From Proteus faecis (GTDB lineage Bacteria; Pseudomonadota; Gammaproteobacteria; Enterobacterales; Enterobacteriaceae): a DNA stretch of 64,000 nucleotides. Both the position numbers and the translations under genes were made by a program. The stretch is taken from contig NZ_PENZ01000049.1 of assembly GCF_003144395.1 (NCBI RefSeq), positions 377 through 64,376 on the forward strand, read 5' to 3'. Below are positions 19,368 to 27,688 of this stretch, in pieces (position 1 is the stretch's first letter; every line of letters starts with the position of its first letter). Below the pieces are notes generated by a model. The model was not told the origin of the DNA. It worked only from the letters and a program-made list of their open reading frames with translations, and ran no database searches.

Positions 19368-20324
19368 CTACGCTTTTGCTGACTTAGTCGCTCTGAATTC
19401 AGGGATTGTAGTTACAATCGCACCCACTAACGCAAATAATGTACCGATGATTGTCACTAAATAAACGGTATTGCCTAATGATGGTAATAATAAGTCAATT
19501 AATACAGAACCTAATAACTGACCCGCTGTTGAAGCAACACCTAACATCAGTAAGCCTAAACCACGAACTAAAATAGCCATTAATGCGATAGACATAAGCC
19601 CTAAAGGACCACCTAAATACATCCACCAAGTACCTGGTAATTCAAGAGTGAGATGACCTAATGCCATGCGAACAATAAGAGCAATCGTTAAAACAGTGAA
19701 ACCAACAATAAAGTTCCAAGTGATAGACACCATCATAGAACCTGTTGCTTCTGCAACTTTAGCGTTACCTGCGGGTTGCCAGCCTGCTAATAAACCAGCA
19801 AGGAAAGGTAAGATTGCTAAATAAATAAATGAGGTTGAGTGCCATTGTGGAGAAACTACAAATAAAGTTGCAACAACAGCTAATATTGCACCTAATACAC
19901 GATATGGTGTGAAATATTTTTTCTCATCAACACCTACACCAAAGCGGTCACATAGTAAGCCTGATAATAAGAGTGCTGAAATTAATGCTGTTTGGAATGT
20001 TGCAATTCCTAACGCGCTTGCAGAAGCCCCTTCAGAGAAAACAACCATTGCACCACAAAGGCCTGCAAACCAGTTCCATAATGGAATTTTGCGCGTTTTA
20101 ATTAAACTTGGAATTGAAGCAAATTGCTGGCGATACTGTTTTTTTGACATAATGATAAAAAACATTACCACTAAACCACTGGCAAAAGAGATAACTGCAC
20201 TCGCATTACCATCTTTTAAAACATGTCCTAACTGCCCATTCACCGCAGACTGCATTGGTGATAGCATACCAGCTAACACAGTTGCTAACATCAGCAATGG
20301 TGTTGATAAATTTTTTGTACTCAT
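19368..20324 (-). CDS. DMT-superfamily transporter of the YdcZ (DUF606) type
   Basis: A 318-residue inner-membrane protein with about 10 hydrophobic segments arranged as two homologous halves, each opening with the G-x3-P-x-Q-S-A-V-N-G-x-L-G type motif of DUF606/YdcZ proteins (seen clearly in the first half as SPMQSAVNGQLG). Many DUF606 genes are single-domain; this is a two-domain version. In this operon it probably carries the substrate, or a product, of the neighbouring kinase and phosphotriesterase-like hydrolase. A hairpin lies in the 129-base gap upstream. Confidence 0.8.
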   Translation of the reverse strand: MSTKNLSTPLLMLATVLAGMLSPMQSAVNGQLGHVLKDGNASAVISFASGLVVMFFIIMSKKQYRQQFASIPSLIKTRKIPLWNWFAGLCGAMVVFSEGASASALGIATFQTALISALLLSGLLCDRFGVGVDEKKYFTPYRVLGAILAVVATLFVVSPQWHSTSFIYLAILPFLAGLLAGWQPAGNAKVAEATGSMMVSITWNFIVGFTVLTIALIVRMALGHLTLELPGTWWMYLGGPLGLMSIALMAILVRGLGLLMLGVASTAGQLLGSVLIDLLLPSLGNTVYLVTIIGTLFALVGAIVTTIPEFRATKSAKA

Positions 20325-20394
20325 AAGATGTTCCTTTTGGATTATTGGCTATGAGTGATTTCTTTTTTTATTTTTCAAGTAATCGGTTTTTATT

Positions 20395-20424
20395 AGCGCA
20401 GAGCGACAACTCTGCGCTTTTTTA
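20395..20424 (+). terminator. Strong hairpin inside the minus-strand operon
   Basis: AGCGCAGAG (20395-20403) pairs with CTCTGCGCT (20410-20418), with TTTTTT following on the plus strand. No plus-strand gene ends here. On the minus strand, between the amidotransferase-like gene and the transporter, it lacks a T-run, so it may be an RNA-processing or stability element that sets gene dosage within the operon. Confidence 0.5.
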
Positions 20425-20453
20425 CTTTTTATGACTGTTATTCTTAATTCTAA

Positions 20454-21191
20454 TTAACGAGCAATTTGTTTAAGAATGTTAAACCACATATCCGCATAAT
20501 GAGGCCATGCTAAAAACTCTTTGCTACCCCAATGAGGAGAACAATCACTCATAAAGCAGCCTGTTTTTCCTTTTTCGAACTGACCAAATACCAGCAATGG
20601 ATCTTCGCCAATATTTAAAACAGTTTCTGTATTCTCTTTAGCTGAAACTTTGTTATAGCCAAGGAACATAGGCCATTCACCAAAACCTTTTACTGATGCA
20701 TGATCAGCATTTACAGCACTTGCAAATACACCTTCAGGCGCTTCTACACGATCATCACCATCCAGCATTTCAACAGGCAGAACTTCTGCAAGTAATGTAT
20801 TTTTGTAGTTTGCTTTAGCCTCAATACCCATAAATGACAGGTAACCACCAATCATTAATAAGCCACCGCCATTAACTACAAACTCTTTAATTAACCCTAA
20901 TGCGTTAGGAATAACTTTCATGTTATAGAAAGTATCGTTTTGCAGAAGGAACGTATTTGCACCAATATCACTAATAACAATGACATCGTATTTAGCCAAT
21001 GCTTCAGCCGTTTGTGGAAATGCAACCTGAACGGTATGAGCAGGCATATAATCAACTTCAACACCCTTTTCTCTTAAGCAACTTAATAAGAACGTTGAAC
21101 CTTCTTCATATTTGCTGGAAGTGAAACTGTCGTAGCCTTTGGAGTGGATCATATGAATGTGCCATGACTCACCAATAAATAAGATTTTCAT
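20454..21191 (-). CDS. Glutamine amidotransferase-like protein (class I fold, ThuA-like)
   Basis: A 245-residue protein with the flavodoxin-like class I amidotransferase fold: MKILFIGESWHIHMIHSKGY start, YDVIVISDIGANTF, and the GGGLLMIGGYLSFMG strand-elbow region. At the elbow where true amidotransferases have the nucleophilic Cys I see no Cys (GGYLSFMG), so it is unlikely to release ammonia from glutamine and is better seen as a sugar-metabolism relative. It is the second gene of the operon, 27 bases after the DeoR-PfkB fusion, with a GAGGAA ribosome-binding site. Role unknown. Confidence 0.72.
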   Translation of the reverse strand: MKILFIGESWHIHMIHSKGYDSFTSSKYEEGSTFLLSCLREKGVEVDYMPAHTVQVAFPQTAEALAKYDVIVISDIGANTFLLQNDTFYNMKVIPNALGLIKEFVVNGGGLLMIGGYLSFMGIEAKANYKNTLLAEVLPVEMLDGDDRVEAPEGVFASAVNADHASVKGFGEWPMFLGYNKVSAKENTETVLNIGEDPLLVFGQFEKGKTGCFMSDCSPHWGSKEFLAWPHYADMWFNILKQIAR

Positions 21192-21218
21192 TTTTATTCC
21201 TCTTTCAAAAAAGACTAT

Positions 21219-22439
21219 TTATTCAGGGGATTGGGTGACAATCTGTGAATATGTTGTTTGATTGATGCGATGCATGACATTAATATCTTCAGGCATTTCT
21301 GAAGCATTACTCGTCTCAACAGCTAGTGATGAAAAAGCTGATGCATAGCGTAACGCATAAGAAAACTGCTTTCCTTTTGCCAACGAGGCAGCGAGCGCAC
21401 CATTAAAAGCATCACCTGCCCCTGCTGTATTTTTTACAACTGCCGGATATGCTGGCGAATAAATATACTTATATCCGTCATAAGCTAACGAACCTTTACT
21501 ACCCAGCGTAATAACCACTTTATTTACGCCTTGTTGATAAATAGAAACTGCAGCATTTTTTGCAGATTCTAAATCAAGTACTTCTATTCCAGATAATAAA
21601 CTAGCTTCCGTTTCATTAGGTGTTAATACATCTATCATTGGAAGTAATTCATTAACTATTTTGTTATAAGGTGCTGGATTAAGAATAATAGGTATATTAT
21701 TTTCGTTTCCAATAGCAATAATTTCTTTTAATGCTTCAATATTCGTTTCTAATTGAAGTAAAATTATATCTGCATCAATAATTTTATCTTTTTGTATTTT
21801 GACTTCATCAGCAGAAATATCCATATTAGAACCAGAGTAAATAGAGATAATATTTTCTCCACTCTCTTCCGAAACAAAAATAGATGCAGTTCCTGTTTGA
21901 TAATTTTCAGTTTGATATATCGTTGATGTTTTTATTCTTGATGACGATATAAAATTAACTGCATAATCACTAAATTGATCAGTACCTATCTTCGTTATAA
22001 AATGCACCTGTGCATCAGCATAACTCGCTGCCAATGCTTGATTACAACCTTTACCTCCTGGTGAAAAGATAAATTTATTCGATAATAAGGATTCCCCGGC
22101 TTCTGGCAGTCTAGGAAGATAACTAATCATATCAACATTAAATGAACCCAGTACGCACACCTTATTTATTGCTGTTTTATTTGCTAAATCGTTTTTATCA
22201 ATTTGATCATTACATTCTAGAAATTGTATAATTTCTTTCTTAGCTACTTTGTCTAATGTTTCAAATTCTATAAAAGCGCCTCCATGGCATCTTTTTATAA
22301 TTCCTTTTTCTGCGAGTGTATTTAAATCTGATCGTATTGTTTCTTTGGTAACATCAAGTTCTTTAGCCAAAACAGAAACTTTTACTGCACCATGACCTTT
22401 GATCAGATTAATTATTTTTTTATGACGTTCTGCTTTCAT
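21219..22439 (-). CDS. DeoR-type HTH fused to PfkB/ribokinase-family sugar kinase
   Basis: A 406-residue two-domain protein. Residues 1-57 are a DeoR-type winged helix with the family signature (KVSVLAKELDVTKETIRSDL, then GIIKRCHGGAF). Residues from about 93 are a ribokinase-like PfkB kinase: VCVLGSFNVDMISYLPRLP, FSPGGKGCNQALAASYADAQ and the catalytic anion-hole motif NTAGAGDAFNGALAA near residue 345, with the catalytic Asp present. A fused regulator-kinase could sense and phosphorylate the same sugar or nucleoside. It heads the operon with the amidotransferase-like, transporter and phosphotriesterase-like genes. A CRP-like site and an inverted repeat lie just upstream, fitting catabolite control and autoregulation. 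Confidence 0.85.
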   Translation of the reverse strand: MKAERHKKIINLIKGHGAVKVSVLAKELDVTKETIRSDLNTLAEKGIIKRCHGGAFIEFETLDKVAKKEIIQFLECNDQIDKNDLANKTAINKVCVLGSFNVDMISYLPRLPEAGESLLSNKFIFSPGGKGCNQALAASYADAQVHFITKIGTDQFSDYAVNFISSSRIKTSTIYQTENYQTGTASIFVSEESGENIISIYSGSNMDISADEVKIQKDKIIDADIILLQLETNIEALKEIIAIGNENNIPIILNPAPYNKIVNELLPMIDVLTPNETEASLLSGIEVLDLESAKNAAVSIYQQGVNKVVITLGSKGSLAYDGYKYIYSPAYPAVVKNTAGAGDAFNGALAASLAKGKQFSYALRYASAFSSLAVETSNASEMPEDINVMHRINQTTYSQIVTQSPE

Positions 22440-22458
22440 TTAATGTTACCTCTATGGC

Positions 22459-22482
22459 AACAACTTTAGTTTATTAGTTGTT
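22459..22482. promoter_or_regulatory. Inverted repeat, candidate DeoR-type operator
   Basis: AACAACT (22459-22465) and AGTTGTT (22476-22482) are perfect inverted arms 10 bases apart. The pair lies 20-43 bases upstream of the fusion regulator's start codon. A likely autoregulatory operator; inference from position and symmetry. Confidence 0.45.
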
Positions 22483-22488
22483 ATGGGA

Positions 22489-22506
22489 TTGTGATTACAA
22501 TCATAT
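22489..22506. promoter_or_regulatory. Candidate CRP-cAMP binding site
   Basis: TTGTGATTACAATCATAT matches the TGTGA-N6-TCACA consensus with one change and sits about 50 bases before the DeoR-PfkB gene. Its core is also palindromic (GATTGT/ACAATC). Confidence 0.45.
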
Positions 22507-22509
22507 GTT

Positions 22510-23118
22510 ATTTATTAAAAGCAAAAAAAAGCAGAAATACAAAAATAAAAAAACAAAAAAAGCAGAAATAAACAATGATAACAGTAAGATTATTTAATAA
22601 ATAAATTTAAGATTTATTTCTTTTTTAGAAAAGGAGGAATCAACTTATAACGCCATTTCAACTTATTTACCATAAGTAAATTTAATATTACTTTTTATTT
22701 ACACTCGATAAATAATATTAAAAGATGAAATTTAAAAATAGAATTCGCTTTTATAAATAAGGAATTATAAAAAAACACTTTATATTCCTATAAAGTATTA
22801 GTAATAATGCTTAAATAAAATACAATCGAATTGAATCGAGTAATGCATTAATTATTTTTATCGCCGTCGATTTCTAAAACACATTTATCATAAAGAATTT
22901 TTGATCATTAAAGACCAAAGAGAACGATACCCTTTTAACAAAGAACATAAATTACTTAAGTAATGCAAAAGCAATGCTTAAAACACACTCAATTCTCATC
23001 TTTCATTTTTGTGATCTAAATAACATTTATGTTAGATAAAAATGTCATCATCTTGTCTATTTAGTTCACCAATGAGTCAATCTTTGAGTTCATATTGTAA
23101 ATCAATAAAGTTTTTTAT
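22510..23118. other. AT-rich intergenic region with a second CRP-like site
   Basis: No gene seen. 23007-23028 resembles a CRP site (TTTTGTGATCTAAATAACAT), but no gene start is nearby. A good AAAGGAGG ribosome-binding-like sequence at about 22629 is not followed by a usable start codon. Confidence 0.4.
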
Positions 23119-23283
23119 CTATTTTCCATACTCTCTATAAATAGCATTTGTTTTTTTAATTACTCTATTCATAGCAATTATATCTAGAACAAGGATAAAA
23201 GCAGATAATAATACCAATAAATATAGATCACTTGATATTTTAAACCCTTTATTTTTGTCAAAAAGTCTTTTTATACGAAACAT
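23119..23283 (-). CDS. Possible 54-residue single-pass membrane protein
   Basis: An open frame for 54 residues: a basic N-terminus (MFRIKRLFDKNKGFK), one hydrophobic segment of about 20 residues (LYLLVLLSAFILVLDIIAM), then a basic tail ending EYGK. This order fits a small inner-membrane protein. The ATG at 23283 has a purine-rich GAAAGAAG sequence upstream, but its spacing is poor. It is divergent from the DUF4822 gene. Chance occurrence in AT-rich DNA cannot be excluded; I recognise no homologue. Confidence 0.35.
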   Translation of the reverse strand: MFRIKRLFDKNKGFKISSDLYLLVLLSAFILVLDIIAMNRVIKKTNAIYREYGK

Positions 23284-23396
23284 TTAGACATACTTCTTTC
23301 CTCGCACTTTTCCCATTTTATACTTAAATTTATTCATACCGTCAGACATAACATAAATTACTGACAAAAAGCACAACGTACAATAAGGATATATCA

Positions 23397-23888
23397 ATGA
23401 AAATAAAATCACTTATCGCAATCTCATTACTAAGCGCTAGTTTTTCTCTTTTTGCTGCAGAGAGTTCATCAACTACTACTAATATTCAAACTCAAGGTGT
23501 TATTCAGGCTCAAAAAGAACTTAACGACTATGAAAAAGTCATGATAGAAAAAGTTTGGATAACAACTGATGCTATCGATGAAAAAGGAAATAAAACATCT
23601 CCAGATAATGCCCAAGTTAGCAACTATTTTGGACTTGCAGAATACTACCCTAATGGCACATTTATTATGTTTACGCCAGAAGGAAAACAAAAGATGCAAG
23701 GTGACTGGTCAATGTCAGACGATGGTAAAATACGTACCTTAGTTGCCAAAGATACTGAAGGTAAAACGCTATTTACCCGAGATGTAGAAAATATCACAGT
23801 TAAAAATGATGAGTATACCTATCGTATTTATCCAAATGCTGATGATCGTAATGTCTATTTCGATATTATCCATCACGTTAAAAAGTAA
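23397..23888 (+). CDS. Exported DUF4822 domain protein
   Basis: A 163-residue protein with a clear Sec signal peptide (MKIKSLIAISLLSASFSLFA, cleavage about residue 20). The mature part reads like DUF4822: VWITTDAIDEKGNKT, then YPNGTFIMFTPEGKQKMQGD and a beta-rich C-terminal half (DEYTYRIYPN). The family is lipocalin-like and of unknown function in the periplasm or outside the cell. The ribosome-binding site AAGGATATATCA precedes the ATG. It is monocistronic with a terminator. Confidence 0.78.
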   Translation: MKIKSLIAISLLSASFSLFAAESSSTTTNIQTQGVIQAQKELNDYEKVMIEKVWITTDAIDEKGNKTSPDNAQVSNYFGLAEYYPNGTFIMFTPEGKQKMQGDWSMSDDGKIRTLVAKDTEGKTLFTRDVENITVKNDEYTYRIYPNADDRNVYFDIIHHVKK

Positions 23889-23939
23889 ATTTAATACGTT
23901 GTTTTACCTGTAAATTAGTCCTATCCAATAAATAAAAAA

Positions 23940-23975
23940 GGGTTACTTATTTTTATAAGTAACCCTCATTTTATT
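23940..23975. terminator. Bidirectional terminator
   Basis: GGGTTACTTA (23940-23949) pairs with TAAGTAACCC (23956-23965). T-rich on the right and A-rich on the left, between convergent genes. Confidence 0.75.
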
Positions 23976-24015
23976 TTATAACCGGATTATCATTTCACCG
24001 AATTTAATCAAATAA

Positions 24016-25152
24016 TTAAAATATGGTCTGAGATTGACCTTCAATCCAATAAATCACTTTATGCGCTTCTTCTGGTGTTGGTACTTCCAATTTACTCAAC
24101 ATGCGTTCCATTACTTTAGCTGGCACAGCTTCGTTTCTTGCATTATTTTGCCTCTGCCATTGCACATAAGGGACTTCAATATAAATCAATGTCACTTTTG
24201 CATTATAGCGATAAAATAAAGAGATAAGTTGATCTCGCATTTTTCTTGTAATATTGGTGGCATTCCAAACAAAAGGTTTATGCTCTCGTAAATAAATACG
24301 AGCTTGTTCTTTTGCTTGCTGTGCTATCCAACCATTAGCATCTCTGTTATCAGGTTTAATATTATGTTGGCGACGGAGATCATCTAAACTCACAATCGGA
24401 AAGTCTGCACAATGTTGGCGAATAAAAGTATCTTTTCCCATACCAGGTAATCCACATAACACGGTCACTTCACTTCCTTTTTCAGGATAAGGCTCATAAT
24501 TACAATCTGTACTATTTTCTGTATAAAAATAGTGAAAACGAGCATCACTTGATGGAAATGGAGCAGCCCTACGCCAACAATTTAACTCTTCACAATAAAG
24601 TGTAAATAACGCGATTTTATCAAAAAGAGCGGGTTTATCTTCACAATCTCGCCCTAAAACATCTGCTTTAGCCAATAATGCCAACAAATAGCAATCTACT
24701 CTCAGTGATGCAGCAAGCAAGGCTTTTTTAGGATCAGGTTTATCCATCACCCACAACGGTAAACCGTGAAAACGAACTAAAGCTGCTATTTGCTCTCTAT
24801 CAGCAAAGCTTAAAGGTACTTTTTTATACAGAAAAAGACGTGCTGTTAATTCACCTTTACGCGCATGACCTGGTGAAACGATACGTCCCTCCTCTTCCCG
24901 AGTTGTAGAGCGTTTTTCTACATCATGAAGTAGTGCCGAGATCCATAAAATTTGCTGTTCTCTTTCAGTTAACATTGTATATTCTGGCAATGATTTAACT
25001 GAATTGATTACTCTTTGTGTATGTATCGCCACATCGCCTTCTGCATGATGAATTGGATCTTGCATAACACCAGCCATATCATTTATTTCATCATACAGTT
25101 CACAAAGGTGTTCCCATGACATTTCAGTATGTAGTTTCTTATGAAGCATCAT
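24016..25152 (-). CDS. HD-domain phosphohydrolase fused to P-loop polynucleotide kinase
   Basis: A 378-residue two-domain protein. The N-terminal half is an HD-type phosphohydrolase (H44, then H76-D77 in LLHDVEK, with H-G in RFHGLPLW). The C-terminal half is a P-loop kinase of the T4 Pnk type: Walker A GLPGMGKDT at 234-242, VSLDDLRRQ, WNATNI and an Arg-rich lid (QRQNNARNEAVP). The layout suggests 5'-end phosphorylation plus removal or opening of a 3'/cyclic phosphate, preparing RNA ends for the ligase gene it overlaps by 4 bases (ATGA). The start at 25152 has a CAGGAGT ribosome-binding site; the longer frame would extend far into the ligase gene. RNA repair is inferred from the pairing. Confidence 0.85.
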   Translation of the reverse strand: MMLHKKLHTEMSWEHLCELYDEINDMAGVMQDPIHHAEGDVAIHTQRVINSVKSLPEYTMLTEREQQILWISALLHDVEKRSTTREEEGRIVSPGHARKGELTARLFLYKKVPLSFADREQIAALVRFHGLPLWVMDKPDPKKALLAASLRVDCYLLALLAKADVLGRDCEDKPALFDKIALFTLYCEELNCWRRAAPFPSSDARFHYFYTENSTDCNYEPYPEKGSEVTVLCGLPGMGKDTFIRQHCADFPIVSLDDLRRQHNIKPDNRDANGWIAQQAKEQARIYLREHKPFVWNATNITRKMRDQLISLFYRYNAKVTLIYIEVPYVQWQRQNNARNEAVPAKVMERMLSKLEVPTPEEAHKVIYWIEGQSQTIF

Positions 25153-25853
25153 TGAGACTCCTGTGTTTTTTCCCAAATTAAAGGGGCTCGTCGCCAATTT
25201 TTTTTCCAATGAACATCTGTTTTAACATGGTCTTTTCTAACATATTTAAAAACACGATGTGAAAAATCCTCTAACGAAAATGACTGTGCATCTCGTGTAA
25301 CAATACCTTCCATTGGACTTGGTTTTTGCGTTAAAACATCATGCGATTGAAAAAAACTTGCCTGTTTGGCTTGTGAAACAATCATTTTTTCAAAATCGGT
25401 TTTATCCTGACACTTAGGCAGTTTAATTTCTGGTACAGTGGGAAGATCAAACAAAGAAGCATAAAACTGTACTTCTTCCCAACTTAGCCATTTATCTTTA
25501 TAACGAACTGCAAATACATAAAAATATTCTTCTAAGTGTGCATATTCAATAGAATGAATGGCATATAGATTCTCACCGAAAATATCTAATTCACCTAAAT
25601 CATTTTTCATCATTTGCCAACGTTGGCGTAATTGAGATGTCCATGCTGATTGTGTTGGGGTTGCATGCGAGCGTGCAAAAACCCCCATTTTATTTAGGCA
25701 ATTATTTTCTCCATCTAGTTTTTCTGTATGGATAAGTTGTTTTATTTGACAAATATCCTGCCACCATTGCGCATTTATACGATCGTCATTTGTTGTGCCA
25801 GGTGAAAAAGGATAGTGATAGGTTCTATCATATTTTTGTGATTGATTATTCAT
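25149..25853 (-). CDS. RNA ligase (Rnl2-like nucleotidyltransferase)
   Basis: A 234-residue ATP-dependent RNA ligase of the covalent nucleotidyltransferase superfamily. Motif I is EKLDGEN with the lysine at K45 as AMP acceptor, motif Ia is the FARSHAT segment, motif III IFGENLYA (91-98), motif IV MEGIVTR (E182) and motif V FKYVRK (K203, K207). No additional C-terminal domain is present, so it is a minimal catalytic unit. Coupled to the downstream HD-kinase it forms an end-healing and sealing pair, as T4 Pnkp and Rnl do for cleaved tRNA. The usual trigger for such repair is anticodon nuclease damage, but the target here is not known. Confidence 0.88.
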   Translation of the reverse strand: MNNQSQKYDRTYHYPFSPGTTNDDRINAQWWQDICQIKQLIHTEKLDGENNCLNKMGVFARSHATPTQSAWTSQLRQRWQMMKNDLGELDIFGENLYAIHSIEYAHLEEYFYVFAVRYKDKWLSWEEVQFYASLFDLPTVPEIKLPKCQDKTDFEKMIVSQAKQASFFQSHDVLTQKPSPMEGIVTRDAQSFSLEDFSHRVFKYVRKDHVKTDVHWKKNWRRAPLIWEKTQESQ

Positions 25854-26105
25854 TATTTAATACTCATTAAGTAACAGAATCTCTACCAAATTTTAAAATA
25901 AACTCGGTACGTTAATTTTTCTGTATTTGCACGATTCCTTCAGTGCCTTAATGCGTATTACATAATAACAACCTACAATAAAGAGAAGTGAAAAATAAAT
26001 AAGTGGCTATATTAACCATAAGATTAGTAGAGTGCTAGATAAATAATCCTTTTTATCTCTTATATTACTTTTTGCTTAATTTTCAAATCGAATATCGGAG
26101 GAAGT

Positions 26106-26894
26106 ATGTACAACGATCTTCAAGGAAAAGTCGCAGTCGTTACAGGATCATCAAGAGGAATTGGTGCTGCTGTTGTGTCACGATTAGTCGCTGAAGGAAT
26201 GAATGTCGTGATTAACTATCATTCTGATAAAAAAGAGGCTCAATGCCTTGCCGATGATTTAAATAAATTAAATTTAGGTAAAGCCATTATTTTTGGGGGT
26301 GATATTAGCAACGAAGATGTTGCTCATAATTTTATTTATTGTGCCATCAACCATTTTGGCAAGCTCGACCTTCTTATTAATAATGCTGGTATTGAAACAC
26401 AAACACCTTCTCATGCCGTTGATTTAGCTGATTGGCGTAAAATTATAGATGTGAATTTAACTAGTTACTTTCTTACCGCCCGCTCCGCGTTAAGATATTT
26501 TGTAGAAAATAAAATTCAAGGCAATATCATTAATATGTCTTCAGTTCATGAAATTATCCCTTGGCCCACGTTTGCAAGTTACGCAGCAAGTAAAGGTGGA
26601 GTAAGAATGCTGACTCAATCTCTCGCTCTTGAATATGCAAGTAAGGGTATTAGAATTAATTCAATTGGGCCTGGAGCAATAAATACCCCAATCAACCAAG
26701 AAAAAATGCAAGATGATACGCTTCGTGAAGAATTAGAAGAGATGATCCCCATGAAATATGCTGCTGAGCCAGAAGTCGTTGCCAATGTAGCCGCTTGGTT
26801 AGCATCTGAACAATCAACCTATATCACCGGACAAACTATTTTTATTGATGGAGGGATGACACTTTATTCCTCTTTTCAATCTGGTAAAGGTTAA
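26106..26894 (+). CDS. Short-chain dehydrogenase/reductase (classical SDR)
   Basis: A 262-residue classical SDR oxidoreductase. Cofactor motif TGSSRGIG near residue 14, NNAG at about 91, the catalytic Ser in NMSSVHE, and Y-A-A-S-K with the YxxxK pair. The C-terminal GQTIFIDGGMTL is typical of glucose-1-dehydrogenase and 3-oxoacyl-ACP reductase-like members. An AACTATC stretch after the second strand with no acid (NYHSDKK) suggests NADP(H) use. The GGAGGAAGT ribosome-binding site is strong. It stands alone, so the substrate cannot be inferred. Confidence 0.85.
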   Translation: MYNDLQGKVAVVTGSSRGIGAAVVSRLVAEGMNVVINYHSDKKEAQCLADDLNKLNLGKAIIFGGDISNEDVAHNFIYCAINHFGKLDLLINNAGIETQTPSHAVDLADWRKIIDVNLTSYFLTARSALRYFVENKIQGNIINMSSVHEIIPWPTFASYAASKGGVRMLTQSLALEYASKGIRINSIGPGAINTPINQEKMQDDTLREELEEMIPMKYAAEPEVVANVAAWLASEQSTYITGQTIFIDGGMTLYSSFQSGKG

Positions 26895-27320
26895 TTGACA
26901 ATAAAGTTCCCACTTTCTTTATTACTAGAAAGTGGGATACATCATTAATTATTCTCGTTCTAAATATAAGGTTTTTTACCTAAAATTATCTAATTAACAA
27001 ACATTATTTAAATTAATATTTCATAGAGAATATTAATTTAAATAATACTAATAACAACATTACAACAAGTAAGCAGAGCAAAAAACAATTCTATTTGTTT
27101 TCACAATATATCATAGCGTATTATTGTCTGATATTTAGGTCATTCGCCTATAACACATTGCAAAAAAATACAAACAAACACTAGAAAAATTGTGATCACA
27201 TACACTTTTTTGCATCATTAATGCTATTTAAGACAAATAGAAACTGCTTTTTTATCAGCAAATAGGTAATCTAGCGGTCTGATTTTGATGACCAAACATG
27301 AATAGTTAAAAGGATATTTT
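26895..27320. other. AT-rich intergenic region with a hairpin
   Basis: TCCCACTTTCT (26908-26918) pairs with AGAAAGTGGGA (26927-26937) just past the SDR gene. It lacks a T-run, so it is a weak terminator at best. Nothing else is seen. Confidence 0.45.
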
Positions 27321-27578
27321 ATGTTTACTTCACAGCTCATGCTGGTCGGTTATGTATTGTTGGTAAGTCCTTGTGGAAATGATTCTTGTGATGCCGTTCC
27401 TGTTACAGAAACAATTTATACTAAAGATGAATGCACAACGCGACTTAACTACTTAAAACACAAAAGACCTGACCTTATTATTTTCTGTGGAGAAGTCTTG
27501 AGAGATCCTGAAGTTACTGATGAAAACCCTTATCTTACCCCACCAGATAGTGCTGACGACGTTTTCAAAATTAAGTAA
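27321..27578 (+). CDS. Small DUF1482-like protein
   Basis: An 85-residue protein with a hydrophobic N-terminus (FTSQLMLVGYVLLVSPCG) and four cysteines (SPCGNDSC, ECTTRL, FCGEV). The pattern of hydrophobic start, TIYTKDECTTRLNYL and a late Cys resembles DUF1482, a family found mostly in lambdoid prophages and enterobacterial islands, function unknown. The AAAGGATATTTT ribosome-binding site supports the ATG. It lies 110 bases before an S24-type repressor gene in the same direction. The family match is by eye and uncertain. Confidence 0.6.
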   Translation: MFTSQLMLVGYVLLVSPCGNDSCDAVPVTETIYTKDECTTRLNYLKHKRPDLIIFCGEVLRDPEVTDENPYLTPPDSADDVFKIK

Positions 27579-27688
27579 TTAATCTATTCTTCATTTTAAG
27601 CTTAAGATAAAATACAATTTAATTTGTTTTCTTTTTACGATATACTCTTTGTACTTGAATATGTAAGGACACGTATTAGGAGTCACTA

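Noticed and set aside
22629-22660. Very good AAAGGAGG ribosome-binding-like sequence in the gap before the DUF4822 gene
   Set aside because: No ATG, GTG or TTG at proper spacing follows; the frame after it stops within 11 codons.
27185-27205. TGTGATCACA sequence resembling a CRP site before the DUF1482-like gene
   Set aside because: The two half-sites are adjacent, without the 6-base spacing that CRP requires.
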